From Pseudomonas sp. Bc-h (lineage in GTDB: Bacteria; Pseudomonadota; Gammaproteobacteria; Pseudomonadales; Pseudomonadaceae): DNA of 56,156 bases. How positions within the stretch are numbered: the first letter of the stretch is position 1; each line of letters begins with the position of its first letter. Of this stretch, positions 16,056 through 24,585 are shown one piece after another. Below the pieces are notes generated by a model. That model ran no database searches and had not been told where the DNA came from. It saw only the letters and a list, made by a program, of their open reading frames with translations. The stretch is taken from the NCBI RefSeq assembly GCF_002080045.1, contig NZ_MUIN01000015.1:224223-280378 (forward strand), written 5' to 3'. A program made the translations under genes and the position numbers.

Positions 16056-16988
16056 TCAGCGGATGTTGGAAGTGGTGGTGTAGGCACGGGTCTCGACGTA
16101 GGTCACCGCGTCACGACGACGGCCACCCCAGATCGCTGCAAGGCTGGCGACGAAGGCACCGCAGAGCAGGGCGACGAAGGTCCACAAGGCGCTCATGGCC
16201 GCAACTTTGGCGGCGGTTTCAGCAGCCTGTTGCGCTTTCAGCTTGGCGTCTGCCACAGCTTGCTTGGCTTGGCCATAAACTTGATCGACACGCGCCTGTG
16301 CGTCGGCCTGGCTGAGGTTGGTCCGTTGCGCCACCAGTTGCGCCAGATAATTGCGATCTTCAGTTGCCAGGTTGCCGTCGTTGGCCAGGGTCTTGGTAAA
16401 GATGCGCACCACTACACCGCGAGCGGCGTCGTCGCTGACAGCGGCAGGGCGATCGTCGCGGAACAGCGTGTCAACGAAGTAGCCATATTGATCGCTGCTG
16501 GTGTTGCCTGCGGCGCTGCCAGCTGCAACGGCTGCAGTACCGGCTACTCCGGCCACCGCACTTGCCCCGGCCTTGACGCCACTGCCGACGATGCCGCTGA
16601 CCGAACCAACGATCAGGACTGCCGCAACCAAAGTGGCGACTGCCCAGGACAGGAAGCCGTGAGCGGTATCGCGGAAGTACACTTCATCACCGTGCATGTT
16701 CGACCACTTCACCCGCAGCCGACCGGCCAGATAACCGCCCAGACCAGAGGCGATGATTTGCGTCAGCGCCAGCCAGACTACGGTTGAAATTCCAATTGTT
16801 TTCGCGCTTGCGCCTTCGCTGGCCCACGGCGACATCGCCGAAAAGCCCAGCCCGGAGCCCAGCAGAACGAGAATCAGGGATAACGCAGCGGCCCCCGCGG
16901 CACCGGCAAAGATCGCACCCCAGGACACACCCGAGGTATTGGCAGACTCTTCTACAGCGGCAGGATAAGAATCAGGGGTGACGTTCAT
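16056..16988 (-). CDS. Four-TM membrane protein of unknown function
   Basis: I do not recognise a named family with a known role. The 310-residue protein has Gly/Ala-rich membrane segments at about residues 22-50, 65-88 and 108-135, then a soluble Ala/Lys-rich helical region (QAKQAVADAKLKAQQAAETAAKVAAM, coiled-coil-like). A fourth segment follows at about 270-293, with a polar tail beginning GGRRRDAVTYVETRAYTT. A glycine zipper-like pattern in segments 1-3 suggests tight packing. It is co-transcribed with the 24-residue membrane peptide. An inverted repeat at 17114 lies upstream. An envelope-stress role would be a guess. Confidence 0.8.
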   Translation of the reverse strand: MNVTPDSYPAAVEESANTSGVSWGAIFAGAAGAAALSLILVLLGSGLGFSAMSPWASEGASAKTIGISTVVWLALTQIIASGLGGYLAGRLRVKWSNMHGDEVYFRDTAHGFLSWAVATLVAAVLIVGSVSGIVGSGVKAGASAVAGVAGTAAVAAGSAAGNTSSDQYGYFVDTLFRDDRPAAVSDDAARGVVVRIFTKTLANDGNLATEDRNYLAQLVAQRTNLSQADAQARVDQVYGQAKQAVADAKLKAQQAAETAAKVAAMSALWTFVALLCGAFVASLAAIWGGRRRDAVTYVETRAYTTTSNIR

Positions 16989-17399
16989 TGTTGTGCTGCT
17001 CCGTGCGAGTAGTTTTATGACTTCGCAGGAAAGATTGCAGCGCCCGTGCCATTTCTGTTTGTGAATAAATGTCTTTGGTTATCAACTGGTTATGAATTTT
17101 CTGAAACGACCGGTTCATGCATTTTGCATGAAAGCCTCGCACACCACGGGCGTTCTGCCCGGTCCGTGGAAGTTCAATCTGGTCAGTGGCTTGCAATGGG
17201 TTTTTCGTGTGCCCACGCAACCGTTGGAAACATCTGGGGACTATTTTTCCAGATTCGTTGTCTGATGCGGTCTGCAGTGCAACCGGTGACAGCCGCACTG
17301 ACATATAAATGTGCGTTTACCCTGCTGCAGTAATGTCTTGGTGCCAGTGTATAGCCTATAGTTTGCGCTCGGCTCCCGTTTCTTCGAGAGGTAATAGTC
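16989..17399. other. Intergenic region with one inverted repeat
   Basis: A 411-bp stretch between divergent genes. The only clear structure is TTCATGCA TTT TGCATGAA at 17114-17132, a perfect 8-bp inverted repeat about 130 bp upstream of the membrane protein start. It is a candidate regulator-binding site. I see no credible gene. Confidence 0.5.
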
Positions 17400-17876
17400 A
17401 TGTTTCTACATCGTCCCCTGGAAGAAAAAGACATCCCGGCGGTGTGCGATATGCCACAGAGCGTCGACGAGCTTTTTTACATGTTCCCCAAGGCGGTTTT
17501 CCCGCTGACCCCCCAGCAGCTGAGCGATGCGATCGAGCAGCGCTCGGACAACACCGTGATCGAACTGGATGGGAATGTGGTGGGGTTCGCCAATTTCTCA
17601 CGCTATGACTTTCGCGGGCGTTGCTCGATGGGCAATGTGATTATCGCCCCTAACGCCCGCTCCAAAGGGGTCGGTCGCTACATGATCGGCTGCATGATGG
17701 AGCTGGCATTCGGCAAGCACGAGGCCAAGGAGTTGACCGCATCCTGCTTCAATCACAACGTGCCTGGGCTCCTGTTCTATCCGAAGCTGGGTTTCAAGCC
17801 CTTCGCGATCGAGGAGCGCCTGGACAAGAAAGGCAATCGGGTGGCGTTGATCCATCTGCGTTTGCCCCACGGCTGA
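17400..17876 (+). CDS. GNAT-family N-acetyltransferase
   Basis: A 158-residue cytosolic acetyltransferase. The acetyl-CoA-binding motif A reads MGNVIIAPNARSKGVGRYMIGCMMELAF, fitting the RxxGxG/A pattern (ARSKGVG). Motif B contains ASCFNHNVPGLLFYPKLGFKPF. The ATG at 17400 follows GAGAGG. It is monocistronic with a perfect hairpin just downstream. The substrate is not predictable. Confidence 0.88.
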   Translation: MFLHRPLEEKDIPAVCDMPQSVDELFYMFPKAVFPLTPQQLSDAIEQRSDNTVIELDGNVVGFANFSRYDFRGRCSMGNVIIAPNARSKGVGRYMIGCMMELAFGKHEAKELTASCFNHNVPGLLFYPKLGFKPFAIEERLDKKGNRVALIHLRLPHG

Positions 17877-17888
17877 GACCCGTCACGT

Positions 17889-17923
17889 CATTCGTCGGCC
17901 AGCTTTACAGTTGCCGACGAATG
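17889..17923 (+). terminator. Hairpin after the GNAT gene
   Basis: CATTCGTCGGC / GCCGACGAATG is a perfect 11-bp stem with a 13-nt loop, starting 13 bp after the GNAT stop codon. No T-run follows, so it may be a rho-dependent end or an mRNA-stabilising hairpin rather than a true intrinsic terminator. Confidence 0.5.
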
Positions 17924-18247
17924 GATGCCCTCAAAAGAAGCCTGCGCGCGACTTTTCGACGCTGCCGATCACTGGCTTTCGTAATAAACGCCTTGTTTTT
18001 TCCGCGGGTTGACGCTGATGAAACGTTTTTTCAGGGCCGCTGTTTATTATTTCCCCGCCTCATAGCACGGCCACTCCCCAAGTTGCTTCAATTTGGGGCG
18101 AGGCGTATAACTTAGAGCATTCGCCAATGGCCACGAGGTTTATGTGACGAATCGGGATGAGCTGTTTGTTATAAGGAAGCGGCTATGACACGTTAGGCGA
18201 GCGACTGTGCAAGTGGTGACAGGGACCGCCTCTGGAGGTATTACCCA
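17924..18247. other. Intergenic region, no gene seen
   Basis: About 320 bp before the DUF1652 gene, with short T- and A-rich runs. No open frame here has a ribosome-binding site and no listed repeat is present. The DUF1652 ribosome-binding site (CTGGAGG, about 18232-18238) closes the stretch. Confidence 0.45.
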
Positions 18248-18511
18248 ATGATTGCATGCACACTTTCCAATCTTGAATTGCGCAGTATTATCGAAAGTGC
18301 ATTCCTGCCCATGCGCTGCAACTGCATGGTCATTGACGACACCATGACGGTAGAAGTCATCGACCCTCTCACCGAGCGTGTGGAGCTTCTGGCAAGCGGT
18401 ATAGCGCTGGATCGCCTGGACACCAGTCGCGCACTCTGTGAACTGATCTCGGAGTTGCGCGCCGACCTGCACAACACTCAACTCATGCATCGGCACGCGC
18501 TGGCCAGTTAA
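18248..18511 (+). CDS. DUF1652 protein
   Basis: A small soluble protein of 87 residues matching the Pseudomonas DUF1652 pattern: LSNLELRSIIESAFLPMRCNCMVIDDTMTVEVIDP, then TSRALCELISELRADL. Function is unknown in the family. TGGAGG precedes the ATG and a strong intrinsic terminator follows, so it is a free-standing gene. Confidence 0.82.
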   Translation: MIACTLSNLELRSIIESAFLPMRCNCMVIDDTMTVEVIDPLTERVELLASGIALDRLDTSRALCELISELRADLHNTQLMHRHALAS

Positions 18512-18538
18512 GTCGCACGTACCGCATTATATGGAGTA

Positions 18539-18575
18539 AACGCCCATGGTGCACTTTGCGTCATGGGCGTTTTAA
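18539..18575 (+). terminator. Intrinsic terminator of the DUF1652 gene
   Basis: AACGCCCATG / CATGGGCGTT is a perfect 10-bp stem with a 13-nt loop; TTAATT follows. It starts 27 bp after the stop codon. Confidence 0.75.
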
Positions 18576-18868
18576 TTAACGGTAGTTATAACTTCTTCTC
18601 CACGGCGGGTATTGCTACAACGGCAGCTTCCACTTTGCCTTATTTGGATGGTCGGCTCTGTCACGCGTTGCGTAGTATCGTGCTCCCTAATGGATGAACG
18701 TGACATACGGGTTATTTGTTGAGCGAATTGTGTCTGGTCAGACACACCTGGCAATCAGTCGAGCGTACTGAAGGTCGAGCCGCAGATTGCTATGGTAAAG
18801 GACGCATGAACCTTTTATCTTTAGGCCGCATGGGCGGGCAACCGTCGACTTCGATTCAAGGGGAATGC
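18576..18868. other. Intergenic region, no gene seen
   Basis: About 290 bp of moderately AT-rich DNA, probably holding the promoter of the next gene. The only feature is the AAGGGG ribosome-binding site at about 18859-18864. Confidence 0.4.
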
Positions 18869-19276
18869 ATGGCTGACTCTCAGCCCGATACCCATGGACT
18901 GCCAGAGGGTATCGATATCAAGCGGGTGCTCCGAAGACGCAAGGTGATGGTATGCCTCGGATTGCTGCTGGCAATTGTCGTGGTCTGCGTGGCGGCCATT
19001 GTGTTGATGCTGCAACGCCTGGAAGCCAGGAACGCCAGTTTCCAACCGCCGATGACTGAGCTGGAGCGCCAACGTCTGCTGCCCCAGGATCCAGTCCTTC
19101 AAGCGGCGCCCATGATCGATGGCCTGCGCTACGGCAATCAGCTGGATCTCAAAGCGGGTGACATCACCACCCCGGAAGACTTACAGCACGTCGGTCATGT
19201 GCCACTCAGCGAGGCGGTGATGCTTCAGGGCAACGACCTGCGTGCCGACGCTCTCCAGACCGGCCAACGCCCGTAG
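18869..19276 (+). CDS. Single-pass membrane protein, function unknown
   Basis: I do not recognise this 135-residue protein. A polar, basic N-terminus (GIDIKRVLRRRK) leads into one membrane segment (about residues 32-54, VMVCLGLLLAIVVVCVAAIV). A periplasmic-side tail rich in Pro, Leu and Gln follows (PPMTELERQRLLPQDPVLQAAP). The positive-inside pattern puts the C-terminus outside the cytoplasm. The ATG at 18869 follows AAGGGGA; longer in-frame starts lack a ribosome-binding site. The end converges on the next minus-strand gene with a 7-bp gap. Confidence 0.6.
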   Translation: MADSQPDTHGLPEGIDIKRVLRRRKVMVCLGLLLAIVVVCVAAIVLMLQRLEARNASFQPPMTELERQRLLPQDPVLQAAPMIDGLRYGNQLDLKAGDITTPEDLQHVGHVPLSEAVMLQGNDLRADALQTGQRP

Positions 19277-19283
19277 CGCCTCC

Positions 19284-19598
19284 TCAGTGCACCCGACGGC
19301 GGTGCTGGTTCTCGAACAGCAACTTGAAATGCTCCTCACCTCCATCGTCGATTGCGTAATGCTCGCGAATCGGCCCTGCCTCGATGCGGCCATCCATTGC
19401 TATGCGAATGATGGCGGATTTAGACAGATAGTCCGGCACGTCTCCGATGATTGTAAGCTCTCGCAGCGTATGGCCGTCCTGTTCGACGGTTGCCAGCCTG
19501 ACCCTGCAAGTCGCCTGCATGGGGATGGGACCGAAGAGTGTCTCTCGTGAGTAGTCGATTTCGGCAATGCTGGACCGACGATTTCTATCAGCATTCAT
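19284..19598 (-). CDS. Small hypothetical protein
   Basis: An unrecognised 104-residue soluble protein with no obvious domain. Predicted mixed alpha/beta character; the middle reads MQATCRVRLATVEQDGHTLRELTIIGDVPDYLSKSAII. The start at 19598 (MNADRNRR) is favoured because GGAGG lies 8 nt upstream; the start five codons earlier has none. It is convergent with the membrane protein at 18869. Its promoter would lie in the AT-rich region that follows. Coding status rests on the ribosome-binding site and length only. Confidence 0.5.
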   Translation of the reverse strand: MNADRNRRSSIAEIDYSRETLFGPIPMQATCRVRLATVEQDGHTLRELTIIGDVPDYLSKSAIIRIAMDGRIEAGPIREHYAIDDGGEEHFKLLFENQHRRRVH

Positions 19599-20520
19599 GG
19601 CGACGACCTCCATATCAATTCAAAAGTGAGCCTAAGCCTGATAATGGAGCGGGATCTGCTTGAAATAGTTCTGTTTTTTTTACCGCAGGTGTGACCGTTC
19701 ATCGGCCTTCAATGTCCAGGTGAGTTGTCCCTCGCTGGCGGCTCGGCATCGAGTGAAAAACTGGCGTCATTATTTTGAAGAGTCGGCGTATTTAGTTCAA
19801 CTAAAGAGAAAGTTTCGCGTTTGAAAATTTATAACTTTAAGCGGCGACAAAATTCCGGCAAGTTGCAGTAACGGATGCGTGAGGAAACATCGCGTCTTAG
19901 TTTTCAATCGGCGGAAGTGTCCATTTTTGATTTTATAAATGCATGACGATCATTCGAAGCTACATAATCCCGGCGTCAATAAATAATCTCCTGTTAAAAC
20001 AGTTAGTTGCGTGCCTTGATTCATATTTTCTCGATTTTCTCGAAAATTTGACACTCACGGACTTTTTTGAAATTATCACTCTACGTTTTTCCTCTTGTAA
20101 TAGTTTGTAATAGATCGCGCGGTCCATCGACTGCACACCCGAAATGCTTGATCCAGGGCGCTTGGCGAAATGGCGGTAGCGTCCGCAAGCGGATGAACTC
20201 AGGGTGCAGAAGTTGGTAGGGCGCTATCTATCCCCTTCTCAGACACTCGTTACATGCGGGCCTTCCCCCGTGTTGTCCGCGAATGTTGGCTCACCTCGCC
20301 GTTTGAACATGTGGCGCTATTGCGTTCTCTCTTAGCCAGCGACCGACAGGCTCAGCTGTGCGGTAGCCATGCCTCATCGTTCTGCTGTTCGTTAGTTGTA
20401 TCCAGTTCCACATAAATAAACAGAAGTCGCGTCAGGGCGGGCAGCTGGCTGTGCCTGTTATTCAGGGCCCGGAACTATTTTGGGCTGCGCTTAATGCATC
20501 GACAGTTTGGAGTCACGATT
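19599..20520. other. AT-rich intergenic stretch, no gene seen
   Basis: About 920 bp, distinctly AT-richer than the flanks between roughly 19770 and 20120, with many T- and A-runs. I found no credible reading frame on either strand and no listed repeat. It could hold a long regulated leader for the oxidoreductase at 20521, an unannotated small RNA, or the scar of an acquired segment. Confidence 0.45.
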
Positions 20521-21951
20521 ATGTATGGAGATCATCTGGAAACCGTTTGCGGTTGCGTAGTAGGGGGAGCCGGACCAGCAGGGATGGGGTTGCTTTTCAA
20601 TGCCTTGAAGAGCGGTGCCATGCCTGAGCTGGCCAAGGAAGGCCTAATCATTGTCGATGCGAGCCCCAATCCCGGTACTGGGCGATTGGGTGAATACCGG
20701 ATCACCGCCAACTCGGTGGGCGACGTCTTCCTTGATTGCCTGCGCGATCCCGCATTGCGCGACGTATTCGAGCCGCTTGAGCATTCACCGGCCTACTGGC
20801 GTATCCGCCGTCAGGCGCAAAGCGCTCCGCAGTTGGCGGATGTGGCTGAGCTCCTGGCCGAAGCCTCGACCTTGGTGCTGGACTTCATCGTCGAGCATTA
20901 CGGGGTCAAGTTGTGGACCAGTACCACCATTACCGAAGTGGTACAGGAAGACGATGAATATCAGGTGTGGGTAGAGTCCGAAGGCCGAACCCGCCGTATT
21001 CGCTGCCGTGCTGTCGTCCTCAATCTGGGTGGCCGCCAGGACCCGCAACATCTGCTTAATAGCCTGGCCGATCAGGGCCTGGCCGTGTCGCCTGCTGCCA
21101 AGGTGCAAAGCGCGGATGCGCTGTTGCGCATGAACGGGGTACAGTTGCGCGATTACTTTGCAGCGACCCTGGCGCGCAATGGGCGGGTGAGTGTCGTGGG
21201 TGGCTCTCACAGCGCGTTCTCTGTGTTGGAGAACCTTGCCGATGCGCTGGAGTTTGCGGGGCTCAAAGAGGTGACATTGGTGCATCGGTCACCTATCAGG
21301 CTGTTTTACGAGACTGCTCAAGCGGCTGCCCAAGCGGGTTATGCGTTTGATCCGCTGAAAGACGTCTGCCCGGTTTCCGGTCGGGTCAATCGTTCCGGCG
21401 GTTTGCGCTACCGTGCGCTGGATGTAGGGCGCGAGGCTCTGGCGAACGGGCATATCGGCAAAACCGGCGTGCGGGTCAAGCTGCTGCAGACCCAGAACGG
21501 CCCGGAAGGTCACTTCGAGAGCGCGCGCCAAGCTTTGGCCGAGTCCGAGGTGGTAGTGCAATGCACCGGGTATCAGCCGTTGCTGCCAGCCTTGAATTAT
21601 GTCGGCGGTGGAGCGATCAGCCTGATGGAAGTCAAGGGCGGGCTGGATTCCGATCCGTCCGGGTGCCCGCTCGACAGCAATGGTCAGCGTCTTTACGGCC
21701 TGCATCTGTTTGGTCTGGGTGCGGGCCTGGGTGTCGATCCGCGCCTGGGCAGTGAGGCGTCCTTTGATGGTCGTATCTATGGCGTCTGGCAGTTCCATCA
21801 TGATGCCAGCGGCGCAGTGATCGATGCCGTGCTGGCGCGTCTGCAGCAGCCGGTGATTCAGCCGATCAGCCTCGCTCGCCGACTGGTAGCCAATCGCGAA
21901 GAACAGCGTTTGCCATTCCTCTGGCCGGCCATGGCCAACGCGCAATCCTGA
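20521..21951 (+). CDS. FAD/NAD(P)-dependent oxidoreductase
   Basis: A 476-residue flavoprotein. The N-terminal Rossmann motif GGAGPAGMG (residues about 15-23) would bind FAD. A second nucleotide motif, VSVVGGSHSAFSVLENL, lies near residue 225, and VVQCTGYQPLLPALNYV holds the ATG-like FAD contact typical of lysine/ornithine N-hydroxylase-like monooxygenases. The ATG at 20521 follows GGAG with 8 nt spacing; an earlier in-frame ATG is 27 nt upstream. It is a single gene with a strong terminator and a long AT-rich leader. Substrate unknown; siderophore or N-hydroxylation chemistry is possible, but no siderophore genes are present. Confidence 0.8.
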   Translation: MYGDHLETVCGCVVGGAGPAGMGLLFNALKSGAMPELAKEGLIIVDASPNPGTGRLGEYRITANSVGDVFLDCLRDPALRDVFEPLEHSPAYWRIRRQAQSAPQLADVAELLAEASTLVLDFIVEHYGVKLWTSTTITEVVQEDDEYQVWVESEGRTRRIRCRAVVLNLGGRQDPQHLLNSLADQGLAVSPAAKVQSADALLRMNGVQLRDYFAATLARNGRVSVVGGSHSAFSVLENLADALEFAGLKEVTLVHRSPIRLFYETAQAAAQAGYAFDPLKDVCPVSGRVNRSGGLRYRALDVGREALANGHIGKTGVRVKLLQTQNGPEGHFESARQALAESEVVVQCTGYQPLLPALNYVGGGAISLMEVKGGLDSDPSGCPLDSNGQRLYGLHLFGLGAGLGVDPRLGSEASFDGRIYGVWQFHHDASGAVIDAVLARLQQPVIQPISLARRLVANREEQRLPFLWPAMANAQS

Positions 21952-21972
21952 CGAGCACTGCATGACCTGTGT

Positions 21973-22008
21973 CCCGGACCGCCATCGAGCGGTCCGGGAT
22001 TTTTTTTT
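21973..22008 (+). terminator. Intrinsic terminator of the FAD oxidoreductase
   Basis: CCCGGACCGC / GCGGTCCGGG is a perfect 10-bp stem with a CATCGA loop, followed by A and nine T. It begins 21 bp after the stop codon. Confidence 0.92.
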
Positions 22009-22152
22009 GTCTGGTTTTCCCGCAACGCGCAACTGCACCGTCTGGAAAAACAATATGTTGGTCATCATTCAGCTTTTGGATAGAGTCTGCGCATTCATCT
22101 ATTCTGGGTTGTTCGGACCCCTCTGATTGACTCGACAAGGAACCGACAGAAC

Positions 22153-23091
22153 ATGCGTATTTTGATCGTGGGTGCGGGAGCGATAGGTGGCTATTTCGGC
22201 GGGCGGCTGCTTGAGGCCGGACGCGATGTCACATTTCTGGTCCGCCCCGGGCGGGCCGAGGAGCTTGATCGCGACGGCCTGGTCGTCCGTAGCCCCTTGG
22301 GCAATATTCTCTATCCGTCGCCGCCCCACGTCATGACGCCGATGCTGGACCAGACGTTCGATCTGATCCTGCTCAGTTGCAAGGCCTATGATCTGGATGG
22401 CGCCATGGACTCGTTCGCCGCCGCTGTCGGGCCCGACACGCTGATTCTTCCGCTGCTTAACGGCATGGCCCATCTGGACCGTCTGGCCGAGCGCTTTGAG
22501 CCAGAGCATGTGTTGGGTGGGCAATGCCTGATTTCACTGGATCGCGATGCATCCGGGGCGATTCTGCATCTTAATGACACCAACCAGTTGTCGTTCGGCG
22601 AACTGAGCGGAGCGCTTACCCCCCGTATCCTGAAGGTGGCGGAAGCCTTGGCCGACGCGGGCTTTGACGCCAACCTGAGTCAGCAGATTGTTCAGGAGAT
22701 GTGGGAAAAGTGGTGTTTCATCGCGACCGGGGCGGGCATTACCGGTTCGATGCGCGCCAGTATCGGTGATGTGATCTCCAGTAATGGCGAAGCGCTGGTG
22801 CTCAAGCTGCTGGCTGAATGCGCCAGTGTGGCCGAGCATGCGGGCTACGCAATCCGCAGCGACGTCCGTCAGCGGTTCCAGAACATGCTGACGACCAAAG
22901 GCTCAAAGATGACGGCGTCGATGCTGCGGGATATCGAGCGTGGCGCGCCGATCGAGGTCGAGCATGTGATCGGCGACATGATTGCCCGGCGTTCCAGTTC
23001 TGACAAACATGCCAAGGGCCTGACGGCGATTGACTTCGTGTATCTGCACCTCAAGGCCTATGAAGCGCGGCGGGTGAGGGAAGAGGGGTGA
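22153..23091 (+). CDS. 2-dehydropantoate 2-reductase family protein
   Basis: A 312-residue ketopantoate reductase-like enzyme (NADPH-dependent, pantothenate branch). The N-terminal Rossmann motif is ILIVGAGAIGGYFGGRLLEAGRDV. The family segments LLSCKAYDLDGAM, LPLLNGMAHLD, and a C-terminal helix with KGSKMTASMLRDIERGAPIEVEHVIGD follow; Lys, Asn and Glu residues there match family active-site positions. Pseudomonads usually carry several paralogues, so this may not be the main PanE. It is preceded by AAGGA and stands alone. Confidence 0.85.
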   Translation: MRILIVGAGAIGGYFGGRLLEAGRDVTFLVRPGRAEELDRDGLVVRSPLGNILYPSPPHVMTPMLDQTFDLILLSCKAYDLDGAMDSFAAAVGPDTLILPLLNGMAHLDRLAERFEPEHVLGGQCLISLDRDASGAILHLNDTNQLSFGELSGALTPRILKVAEALADAGFDANLSQQIVQEMWEKWCFIATGAGITGSMRASIGDVISSNGEALVLKLLAECASVAEHAGYAIRSDVRQRFQNMLTTKGSKMTASMLRDIERGAPIEVEHVIGDMIARRSSSDKHAKGLTAIDFVYLHLKAYEARRVREEG

Positions 23092-23113
23092 TCAAGAGAA
23101 ATTACGAATGATC

Positions 23114-23182
23114 CGTAGCCGTCCGTCTTGGTGGCGGTGACGCTTGAGGTATCGCCACCGCCGACCACTCGTGCTGCTACAG
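23114..23182. repeat. REP-like repeat A (diverged)
   Basis: GTAGCCGTCC ... GGTGGCGGTGACGC pairs with CGCCACCGCC ... GTGCTGCTACAG. It sits between the convergent reductase gene and the M20 pseudogene. Confidence 0.65.
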
Positions 23183-23204
23183 AACTTTCAAGCTGTGAAT
23201 CACA

Positions 23205-23918
23205 TCACTTGGCCTTTGCAAGCTCCATGATCATCCGCGTCAGCAAATAAATCCTCGGCGATACGCTGTCCACCTCGGCGTATTCCTCCGGCGTATGAAT
23301 ATTGCCGCCGACAATGCCGAAGCCGTCCAGCGTCGGCACGCCCACCCCCGCCGACAAACTGGCATCCGCCGCGCCGCCGCTGCCCTCGATGGTCAGCTTC
23401 TTGCCGATTTCGCCGTAGATGCCCTGGGCCATTGCCACCAGTTTGTCCGACTCCGGCGTCTGCGGCATCGGCGGCAGACCTCTGAGCAAATGAGTGGTGA
23501 CTTCGGTTTCAGGAATCAGCTTGTCGGCTGAAACCCGCGCCAGATCCTTCTCGATCCGATCGAACTCTTCAGGGACTGCCGCGCGTACGTCGGCCTTGGC
23601 GGTGGCCTGATCCGGAATCACGTTGACCCGGTCGCCTGCATTGAGCACGGTGAAGTTGATGGTGGTTTTCTTCTCTGCGTCCCCCAGTTTGCCCAATTGC
23701 AGAATCTGGTGCGCGACCTCCATCGCCGCATTACGCCCAAGCTCTGGTGCCACTCCGGCATGAGAGGCCTTGCCCTTGACCTCGACCACCGCTATAGCGC
23801 TGCCTTTGCGCCAGACCACCAAGCCATCCGCCGGACGACCCGGCTCCAGGTTCAAGGTGACGTCGTGCTGTTTGGCGACCTTCTGGATCAGCTCGGTGGC
23901 GGCAGTATGTCGAAATGC
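23205..23918 (-). pseudogene. 5'-truncated M20 glutamate carboxypeptidase-like gene
   Basis: The open frame encodes only the C-terminal half of a zinc M20 (CPG2-like) peptidase. It holds the dimerisation segment VKGKASHAGVAPELGRNAAMEVA, VIPDQATAKADVRA, GGAADASLSAGVGVPTLDGFGIVGG and the closing HTPEEYAEVDSVSPRIYLLTRMIM. M20 members are about 400 residues, while the longest ATG-initiated product here is 216. Homology-like sequence extends upstream in frame as TAATELIQKVAKQHDVTLNLEPG to about 23918, then stops; an in-frame TAG follows about 35 nt later. The N-terminal metal-binding part (HxD, DEE) is missing. The break lies just before the YdcH promoter region, pointing to a deletion. Confidence 0.75.
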
Positions 23919-24026
23919 GACGCGGAGTGTGATCGTCAGTGCGTCGAACTAAATGCAGAAACGCCGAACCTTTGCGGTGAGCTACCCTCAATAATTCAAC
24001 ATCAGTTGTCAGAGGAGAAGCGCACC

Positions 24027-24269
24027 ATGCCGGTCAAGCACGATTTGTATGCGGATTTGAGTATCACCAAGGATGAGTTGATCAAGCTGCGCGGTAAGGA
24101 TGCCAAGCTCAACCATCTGGTCGATCAGTACGATGCGATCGACGCCGACATCGTCAAGGCGGAAGCCGGATCGGCAGGCGATGTATCAGATGATCAGTTG
24201 AAAAAACTCAAGGAGAAGCGGCTGTTGGCCAAAGACAAGATCGTCCAGCAAGTGACCTCTACAGGCTGA
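24027..24269 (+). CDS. YdcH-family protein (DUF465)
   Basis: A small charged protein of 80 residues predicted to form a helical hairpin or coiled coil: LIKLRGKDAKLNHLVDQYDAIDADIVKAEAG, then DDQLKKLKEKRLLAKDKIVQQ. This is the YdcH/DUF465 pattern; biochemical function is unknown. The ATG at 24027 follows AGAGGAGAAG. A strong terminator follows 28 bp after the stop. The upstream region was brought against the truncated M20 gene. Confidence 0.87.
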   Translation: MPVKHDLYADLSITKDELIKLRGKDAKLNHLVDQYDAIDADIVKAEAGSAGDVSDDQLKKLKEKRLLAKDKIVQQVTSTG

Positions 24270-24296
24270 TATATCTTTTATCAACGAATGCTGAAG

Positions 24297-24331
24297 CGGC
24301 TGGTTTTCCACGGAAGAACAGCCGTTTTTTT
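24297..24331 (+). terminator. Intrinsic terminator of the YdcH gene
   Basis: CGGCTG / CAGCCG stem, extended by weaker inner GGTTTTCC/GGAAGAAC pairing, followed by seven T (24325-24331). Confidence 0.85.
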
Positions 24332-24494
24332 GTGCCCGTCGTTTAGGAAAAAAGTGTATTAACGTGTAGGACGTAATCGTCGAGCCGCGGAATAGAGCGG
24401 TTGAGGAATTGGAAACGCACAAGTAACGTCCAGCCTGCTTACTTGGTCAGCAACCCATTCAATAAACGAACGTTAATGGATCCAAAAGTTCAGA

Positions 24495-24527
24495 CGAAAA
24501 AAAACGGCGCCTGGGCGAACGCCGTTT
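24495..24527 (-). terminator. Intrinsic terminator of csrA
   Basis: On the minus strand AACGGCG / CGCCGTT forms the stem and a run of T (plus-strand A-run 24497-24504) follows. It lies about 60 bp after the csrA stop codon. Confidence 0.85.
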
Positions 24528-24585
24528 GATTTTAGCTGCCGTCGGGTAACGGCAGACTAGCGACTAAGAGGATGAACCGGGGGCT

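Noticed and set aside
17309..17608. 99-residue plus-strand frame over the GNAT start
   Set aside because: It overlaps the GNAT gene out of frame, which has a clear ribosome-binding site and acetyl-CoA motif.
23697..24026. Upstream extension of the YdcH frame
   Set aside because: The extension would cross the truncated peptidase remnant. The ATG at 24027 has an AGGAG and gives the normal family length.
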